Origin: JAAYYM01 sp964483395
Lineage (GTDB): Bacteria > Bacillota > Clostridia > Lachnospirales > Lachnospiraceae
Reading direction: 5' to 3'
NCBI GenBank assembly: GCA_964483395.1
Contig: CAZABT010000111.1
Coordinates: forward strand, 1 to 9,182
Length of the DNA stretch: 9,182 bases
Made by a program: the position numbers and the translations under genes. How positions within the stretch are numbered: position 1 is the stretch's first letter; every line of letters starts with the position of its first letter. Below, piece by piece: positions 5,769 to 9,182 of the stretch. The notes under the pieces are model-generated. The model saw only the letters and a list, made by a program, of their open reading frames with translations. It did no database searches and had not been told where the DNA came from.

Positions 5769-7445
5769 CTACTTTTTCCAAATTCCCGCTACCAGCACAG
5801 ACATATCATCCTTGACCTCCTGATGCGACATTGCCATGACCTTATTCAGAATCTTGGAGGACATTTCACGAGGACTTGTCCGTTTTGTCTTTTCTATAAT
5901 TCTGCACAGAGCCTCCTCCGGCTGTTCTCCGCCGACTCTGTCCAGCACTCCGTCCGTAACCAGTATAATATAGTCCTCGTCGTAAAGCTTCTTCTCTATA
6001 CAGTCAAAATCCTGACGATGGAAGATTCCTAACGGCAGACTCGTAGATACCAGTGTTTCCACCTTTGTATCGCGTTTAATAAAAGTCGTCGATGCTCCTA
6101 CCTTAATGAATTTGCATACTCCACTGTATAAGTCAATATCCGCAATATCCAAGCTGGAAATTGCCTGCTCCTCCGATCTGGCAACCATTGCTCCGTTAAT
6201 CATCTGCACAACCGCCTCGCCGGAAAAGCCTGCTTCCAAAAACTGCTCCGTCAATTCTATGATGGTCTCGCTCTCTTTGCATGCCCGGCTGCCTGAGCCC
6301 ATTCCGTCTGACAGACTGACGACCACACGCCCCGGTCCGACCTTGGTAAATGCATAGTTGTCTCCTGATATTTCCTCCCCTTCCTTGGGCAGTCTGGCAA
6401 CTCCCGTCAAAACACGAAATGCCGCATCCTCCTCAAAAAACACCGTCGCATATTCCCGTCCGATTGTCATTGCTCCCTCAGCGGAAGGTACAAGATTCTT
6501 TCTGCATACCTCTGAAAGCAGTTCTGCAATCTCCTTAACAGCGACCTTATTCCTCCGCTCCATTTTCAAGGTCACATATACCTCTATCCGATGTTCTTTC
6601 TTCTCCACGACCAGTATATTTTTAGAAATCACGCCCTCCCGACGCAGCCTCTTGCGTATCCGTTCCTCTAGCTTTTCCCCTACGTCTACCACATTGTAGA
6701 TTTCCTCGGCAACCTCGGATATAATGTGTGCCATTTCATTCAGTTGACCTGCAAGCACCACCCGATTTTCCATAAAACGGCTCTTCCACAGCATTTCTCT
6801 CCTGTCATGCAGTGCTTCCTGCATTGGGGCGGCTGTTGTAATCAGGGCACCTCCCTCTCCGTCAACGGAAATTGCTGTTTCCTCCGGTACATAAGCAAAT
6901 GTTTTTGCAAGATTACGAAACGATTCTGCATATGCTAATAGCCGGCCTCTTCCCGGACCTTTCAGAAACAGTTCCTCCTTTTTGTTCACACTATGTATTT
7001 TTCGTTCCGAGCTGAGCAGAAAACGAAGGATACCTCCTGTCAAAAAGGAGGCACTGATGACCAGAATGCTCTCTAAAACTCCGGTGATCAGCACCATATC
7101 TGAATTTGCAGAGAATGCACTGCCTGCAACATCCATCGACAGCAAACTCAATCCGCTGATGACATACCCCTTCCACTTGCGGCAAATACGATGCCGTCCC
7201 TCCAGCAGCCGCACGACCACAATCGTTACGATCATCGGTATCACATACCGAAGCATTTGATCCAACGGGAGTACAAAGGTCAATGCAATCGTAAGCAGCG
7301 GACATAGGATGATCCTACAGACTCTTTCCATATACATTGCACTGAAAAAAATCAAGCCAAACGGATTAATTCCATAGATGCTTCCGCAGGAAAGCATAAC
7401 CCCCACTGCACAAATCAATAATTGTTTTCCTTTTTCTTTTCTCAT
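5769..7445 (-). CDS. spoIIE: SpoIIE, sporulation PP2C-type serine phosphatase, with shortened membrane domain
   Basis: Membrane phosphatase that dephosphorylates SpoIIAA to release sigma-F in the forespore and that associates with the polar division septum. The 558-aa product is much shorter than B. subtilis SpoIIE (827 aa). About 145 N-terminal residues hold roughly five or six hydrophobic segments instead of the usual ten over some 330 residues. A soluble central region (about 150-345), rich in helix and charge, follows. The C-terminal PP2C/SpoIIE domain (about 346-558) keeps its metal ligands: SGDNY with Asp362, SDGMGSG with Asp380, VTDGV with Asp498, and KDDMSV with Asp546/547. The start is ATG 7445, with AGGAGG 7 nt upstream. 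An in-frame ATG at 7496 would lie upstream of the -10 hexamer, so it is excluded. The gene stands alone behind its own promoter, between the divIC terminator and tilS. Identity is sure; the consequence of the short membrane part is unknown. Confidence 0.95.
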   Translation of the reverse strand: MRKEKGKQLLICAVGVMLSCGSIYGINPFGLIFFSAMYMERVCRIILCPLLTIALTFVLPLDQMLRYVIPMIVTIVVVRLLEGRHRICRKWKGYVISGLSLLSMDVAGSAFSANSDMVLITGVLESILVISASFLTGGILRFLLSSERKIHSVNKKEELFLKGPGRGRLLAYAESFRNLAKTFAYVPEETAISVDGEGGALITTAAPMQEALHDRREMLWKSRFMENRVVLAGQLNEMAHIISEVAEEIYNVVDVGEKLEERIRKRLRREGVISKNILVVEKKEHRIEVYVTLKMERRNKVAVKEIAELLSEVCRKNLVPSAEGAMTIGREYATVFFEEDAAFRVLTGVARLPKEGEEISGDNYAFTKVGPGRVVVSLSDGMGSGSRACKESETIIELTEQFLEAGFSGEAVVQMINGAMVARSEEQAISSLDIADIDLYSGVCKFIKVGASTTFIKRDTKVETLVSTSLPLGIFHRQDFDCIEKKLYDEDYIILVTDGVLDRVGGEQPEEALCRIIEKTKRTSPREMSSKILNKVMAMSHQEVKDDMSVLVAGIWKK

Positions 7446-7452
7446 GTCTAAT

Positions 7453-7458
7453 CCTCCT
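7453..7458 (-). promoter_or_regulatory. ribosome binding site that sets the spoIIE start
   Basis: AGGAGG (within AAGGAGGA) is 7 nt before ATG 7445. It removes 17 residues from the longest possible reading frame. Confidence 0.9.
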
Positions 7459-7476
7459 TGTTCATTTTGTAGACCC

Positions 7477-7516
7477 ATTATAGAAGGATAAGACACTTAT
7501 ATTTGTCATTTCGAGG
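7477..7516 (-). promoter_or_regulatory. spoIIE promoter with 21-nt spacing and Spo0A-box-like sites
   Basis: On the minus strand a perfect TATAAT (7482-7477) is preceded by exactly 21 nt and then ATGACA (7509-7504; five of six matches to TTGACA). Spacing that long is poor for plain sigma-A promoters. It is the known hallmark of B. subtilis spoIIE and spoIIG, which are Spo0A~P-activated. Two sequences resemble the 0A box TGNCGAA: TGACAAA (7508-7502, one mismatch) overlapping the -35, and CCTCGAA (7516-7510, two mismatches) just upstream. The predicted start is near 7470. The architecture is seen directly; Spo0A control is inference. Confidence 0.65.
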
Positions 7517-7551
7517 TGCTTCAGGTACATTATGAGACTAAAATCCCCAAC

Positions 7552-7585
7552 AAAAAAGCGACTACCCGCAGATAATCACTTTTTT
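7552..7585 (-). terminator. intrinsic terminator of the rqcP-yabP-yabQ-divIC cluster
   Basis: A 13-bp stem with two G-U pairs, AAAAAAGTGATTA (7585-7573) against TAGTCGCTTTTTT (7564-7552), closes an 8-nt loop and ends in six U. It begins on the last base of the divIC TGA codon, so there is no spacer. The plus strand has a similar A-stem-T layout, but nothing is transcribed toward it. Confidence 0.85.
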
Positions 7586-7893
7586 CATTCCTCTTCTGCC
7601 TGAAATATGATTTCATCCTCATATACAAGCCCTAATTTCTCTTTGGCAACCTCTTCTACATATTTTGCCGTCTTTGTATACTTCTCGTATTCCTCAAGCT
7701 CTTCGACCCGCTTTTCTTCCTTTGCAATCTGTTCCTGCAGGGCTTCTTCACGCTTAATATAAACCGCCTGTTTCTCCTTGAGTCCAACACTGCCGATCAA
7801 GAGTACAACAAACAACATGCTTACTACGACCGCTACGCAGATCATGCCGAGCCGATTCTGCCTTCTTTTCCGAAAGGCACTTCTTCTTGCCAT
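7585..7893 (-). CDS. divIC: DivIC/FtsB-type septum formation initiator
   Basis: Small bitopic division protein that pairs with FtsL in the FtsL-DivIC-DivIB complex and links the Z ring to septal peptidoglycan synthesis. The 102-aa product has a basic cytosolic N-terminus (2-14, rich in Arg and Lys), one membrane helix (about 17-38) and an extracytoplasmic coiled coil (about 39-75) with heptad-like Glu, Leu and Lys. The conserved C-terminal YVEEVAKEKLGLVYEDEIIF segment of the DivIC/FtsB family follows. ATG 7893 is chosen because AGGGGAG lies 6 nt upstream; the longer frame from 7938 would overlap yabQ and has no such site. It is the last gene of its cluster, placed after yabQ as in Bacillus. 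The local order supports divIC over another FtsB-like protein. Confidence 0.92.
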   Translation of the reverse strand: MARRSAFRKRRQNRLGMICVAVVVSMLFVVLLIGSVGLKEKQAVYIKREEALQEQIAKEEKRVEELEEYEKYTKTAKYVEEVAKEKLGLVYEDEIIFQAEEE

Positions 7894-7899
7894 ATACAT

Positions 7900-7906
7900 C
7901 TCCCCT
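7900..7906 (-). promoter_or_regulatory. ribosome binding site that sets the divIC start
   Basis: AGGGGAG lies 6 nt before ATG 7893 in the 41-bp gap after yabQ. It favours this start over in-frame ATGs at 7899, 7935 and 7938. Confidence 0.75.
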
Positions 7907-7934
7907 TGCAAACAGCCTACACCCTTTGTAAGCA

Positions 7935-8423
7935 TCATCGTTTACATAACATTATTTTAACCATTTTTGCCCGCGCCGTCAAGGCATTTTTCACAATATG
8001 TATCTTTTGGCGCATCCACCGATATAATCTGCGTACAAATAAATAGCTCTTTTTGAGTACAAAGCAAATCGGCCGGAGCAGTAAATACACCAGTTTGAGC
8101 AGCCATTGTAGAATCCATTGAATGACCAGTGTCGTATACTTTACATATGGGCCGCTAACAGTTGTCTTATAAACAATCATACCCAACAGGCTTCCCAAGA
8201 CAGCAAACCATCTGAGCACACCATTATTTTCTTCCATCAGCATACCAAAAATACAGATGCTGCACACAATCCAAAATCCCATATCCTCCAGTGCAATCCA
8301 TATATTCCCGTGCTTAATGATTCTGCGAAGAATGCGAAGCGTATCATACAAAACCGTAATCATGACCCCCAGAAGAAGGGCGTGCAGTAAGAAATCCAGT
8401 TCCTGCCATATGCTTTGACTCAT
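7935..8423 (-). CDS. yabQ: YabQ, sporulation integral membrane protein (cortex formation)
   Basis: Polytopic protein of the YabQ family; in B. subtilis it is made in the mother cell, localises to the forespore membrane and is needed for spore cortex formation. The molecular activity is unknown. The 162-aa product has about four membrane segments (roughly 10-29, 44-63, 69-86 and 98-123) and a strongly basic C-terminal tail (about 124-162) rich in Arg and Lys, expected to face the cytosol. LYDTLRILRR at 25-34 follows helix 1, as expected for the family. Start ATG 8423 has GAGGA at 8435-8431, 7 nt upstream. It lies 20 bp after yabP and 41 bp before divIC, so co-transcription with both is likely. 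Confidence 0.9.
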   Translation of the reverse strand: MSQSIWQELDFLLHALLLGVMITVLYDTLRILRRIIKHGNIWIALEDMGFWIVCSICIFGMLMEENNGVLRWFAVLGSLLGMIVYKTTVSGPYVKYTTLVIQWILQWLLKLVYLLLRPICFVLKKSYLFVRRLYRWMRQKIHIVKNALTARAKMVKIMLCKR

Positions 8424-8443
8424 GCCGTCTTCCTCATCCCCGA

Positions 8444-8731
8444 CTATTTGAACAGCTTCCCAAACAGTGATTCTCCCTGCTTGGAAAATCCGGATAATTC
8501 CGAATAGGTCAGACTGTCTACCTTACCCTCAACGTCTATCTCTCCCTTTTCAAGCGTCAGGCGATTGACATGCAGATCACTGCCCTTGATCATAAGCATT
8601 CCCTGTTCTGTTTCCAGCAGAATTTCGCTGACATCAAAGGACAGCACATCCGAAACCCCACAGATATTACATGTCCTTCTATTTGATAAGCTTAATTTAT
8701 GCACCCTCTGCTTATTGATATCTTCCATCAT
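8444..8731 (-). CDS. yabP: YabP, sporulation protein
   Basis: Small soluble protein of the YabP/YqfC family, needed for normal spore formation in B. subtilis and made under sigma-E in the mother cell; its biochemical role is not known. The 95-aa length is typical. The sequence is rich in short beta-strand-like segments (about 29-74) with the pattern LLETEQGMLMIKG then LHVNRLTLEKGEIDVEG, the conserved core. There is no signal peptide or membrane helix. Two adjacent ATGs (8731 and 8728) follow a GAGGGGG sequence. The second has the better spacing, so the real protein may lack the first Met. A sigma-E-like promoter lies in the 70-bp gap after rqcP. It is followed 20 bp later by yabQ. Confidence 0.92.
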   Translation of the reverse strand: MMEDINKQRVHKLSLSNRRTCNICGVSDVLSFDVSEILLETEQGMLMIKGSDLHVNRLTLEKGEIDVEGKVDSLTYSELSGFSKQGESLFGKLFK

Positions 8732-8763
8732 AAAACCCCCTCATATACATCCATTTCTTTATC

Positions 8764-8793
8764 AGTATATGCGGAGGAGCTGCTTCGTATGTT
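8764..8793 (-). promoter_or_regulatory. candidate sigma-E promoter for yabP-yabQ-divIC
   Basis: On the minus strand CATATACT (8771-8764) matches the sigma-E -10 consensus CATACACT at seven of eight bases. It is preceded, after 14 nt, by AACATACG (8793-8786), which carries the CATA core of the sigma-E -35. A start near 8757 leaves a leader of about 26 nt to yabP. Known mother-cell expression of yabP and yabQ in Bacillus supports the call. The weak -35 is the main doubt. Confidence 0.4.
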
Positions 8794-8801
8794 GAGATGC
8801 T

Positions 8802-9041
8802 TCAAATATACTTGAACATTTCTCCTGCCTCGTCCTTCTTCACCGTTTCTTTAACATCAAGAACCTCTACCTTAACATTTTTATTTCCAAACTGGATTTC
8901 CAGAATGTCGCCCTCAGCAACATTAGCAGAAGCCTTGGCAGGACGCCCATTGATCATAACTCTGCCCGCATCGCATGCTTCATTTGCTACTGTACGTCTC
9001 TTGATGATTCTGGAAACCTTCAAATATTTATCTAATCTCAT
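8802..9041 (-). CDS. rqcP: RqcP (YabO), S4-domain ribosome quality control factor
   Basis: Small RNA-binding protein that works with RqcH on stalled 50S subunits. It binds near tRNA and the 23S helix 69 region and promotes addition of C-terminal poly-alanine tails to stalled nascent chains. The 79-aa product is nearly all S4 fold: RLDKYLKVSRIIKRRT at 2-17 is the RNA-binding helix pair, and INGRPAKAS at 30-38 with the strand EGDILEIQFG at 43-52 completes the domain. A short C-terminal acidic/basic segment (64-79) ends in MFKYI. The resemblance to B. subtilis YabO/RqcP is close, and the position before yabP is the same. ATG 9041 has AAGGA 6 nt upstream. The related heat-shock S4 protein Hsp15 is the main alternative name, but length and context favour RqcP. 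It probably depends on read-through from hup or a weak unseen promoter. Confidence 0.92.
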   Translation of the reverse strand: MRLDKYLKVSRIIKRRTVANEACDAGRVMINGRPAKASANVAEGDILEIQFGNKNVKVEVLDVKETVKKDEAGEMFKYI

Positions 9042-9076
9042 AGTCTTTCCTTCCGATCACGGAGTCTTTCCTCCGT
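9042..9076 (-). repeat. rqcP leader with duplicated ribosome-binding segment and small hairpin
   Basis: The 10-bp sequence AGGAAAGACT (minus strand) occurs twice at a 21-nt period, at 9072-9063 and 9051-9042; the second copy abuts the ATG and includes the working ribosome binding site. The first copy lies inside a hairpin with 6-bp arms ACGGAG (9076-9071) and CTCCGT (9064-9059) that hides a GGAGG. The purpose is unknown; it may be a chance tandem duplication. Confidence 0.5.
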
Positions 9077-9083
9077 ATACCAA

Positions 9084-9111
9084 AACAGAGAGTCTGAAAA
9101 GACTCTCTGTT
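9084..9111 (-). terminator. intrinsic terminator of the HU gene
   Basis: A perfect 12-bp stem, AACAGAGAGTCT (9111-9100) with AGACTCTCTGTT (9095-9084), closes a 4-nt loop and runs into TTTTGG. It lies 17 bp past the HU stop codon. The U tract is short, so partial read-through into rqcP, which lacks an obvious promoter, is plausible. Confidence 0.85.
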
Positions 9112-9128
9112 AAAGCAAATAATATCAA

Positions 9129-9182
9129 TTATTTCTTGTTTACTAAATCCTTTAATGCCTTACCAGCCTTGAACTTAGGAGC
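9129..9182 (-). CDS. hup: HU family DNA-binding protein, C-terminal fragment at window edge
   Basis: The last 17 codons and the TAA of a nucleoid-associated HU/IHF-type protein. The visible peptide APKFKAGKALKDLVNKK has the conserved C-terminal HU pattern PxFKxGKxLKxxVN, in which the basic residues belong to the helix that packs near the dimer interface below the DNA-binding arms. The start is outside the window. A strong terminator follows at once, as expected for a highly expressed HU gene. An S4-domain gene next in line is plausible for clostridia. HU rather than IHF is inferred from the organism type. Confidence 0.9.
   Translation of the reverse strand, partial: APKFKAGKALKDLVNKK

Noticed and set aside
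7446..7496. Longer N-terminus for spoIIE from ATG 7496
   Set aside because: That ATG lies upstream of the predicted -10 hexamer, and AGGAGG is ideally spaced for ATG 7445.
7894..7938. Longer N-terminus for divIC from ATG 7938, overlapping yabQ
   Set aside because: AGGGGAG at 7906-7900 points to ATG 7893, which also gives the usual basic start before the membrane helix.
1..9182. Mobile elements, CRISPR arrays, tRNA or rRNA genes, or a defence system
   Set aside because: No transposase or phage gene, no regularly spaced repeats, no tRNA cloverleaf and no rRNA sequence were recognised; gene content and order are conserved core genome.

Overview
The window looks like a chromosomal segment of a low-to-moderate GC, endospore-forming, Gram-positive anaerobe, most likely a clostridium of the Lachnospiraceae type. 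This rests on the SpoIIE/YabP/YabQ sporulation genes, AGGAGG-type ribosome binding sites, and the order rqcP-yabP-yabQ-divIC-spoIIE-tilS-hpt-ftsH. That order is the Bacillus subtilis yabO-yabP-yabQ-divIC-yabR-spoIIE-yabS-yabT-tilS-hprT-ftsH block without yabR, yabS and yabT. The family-level placement is inference. Every supported gene lies on the minus strand, so the biological reading direction is from high to low coordinates.

Region by region, in transcription order. At 9182-9129 is the C-terminal tail of an HU-type DNA-binding protein gene, closed by a strong hairpin terminator at 9111-9084. At 9041-7585 is a compact cluster: rqcP (S4-domain factor of ribosome quality control), yabP and yabQ (sporulation) and divIC (division). 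It ends in a terminator that starts on the last base of the divIC stop codon. A sigma-E-like promoter can be seen before yabP. At 7516-5769 is spoIIE. Its promoter has the unusual 21-nt -35/-10 spacing known from B. subtilis spoIIE, and its predicted protein has a clearly shortened membrane domain. At 5747-1921 is tilS-hpt-ftsH, with a candidate sigma-A promoter just before tilS, an 8-nt tilS/hpt overlap, and a TTG start for ftsH. The 1920-1602 gap (319 bp, no protein gene) holds a good extended -10 promoter, a C-rich stretch with a small hairpin, and an intrinsic terminator, together forming a candidate RNA of about 100 nt. It is followed by an AT-rich palindrome and then the promoter and operator of the next gene. 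At 1601-1 is a GH13 alpha-glucan hydrolase, cut by the window edge, whose transcription start is overlapped by a perfect match to the CcpA/LacI-family cre consensus.

Functionally the block joins translation quality control and tRNA decoding (RqcP, TilS), purine salvage (Hpt), membrane proteostasis (FtsH), division (DivIC) and sporulation (SpoIIE, YabP, YabQ). The GH13 gene appears to be a separate, carbon-regulated unit. Most of the window is conserved core genome. No mobile element, CRISPR array, rRNA or tRNA was seen. The least ordinary parts are the candidate small RNA between ftsH and the GH13 gene, the short SpoIIE, and the regulatory sites around spoIIE, yabP and the GH13 gene.
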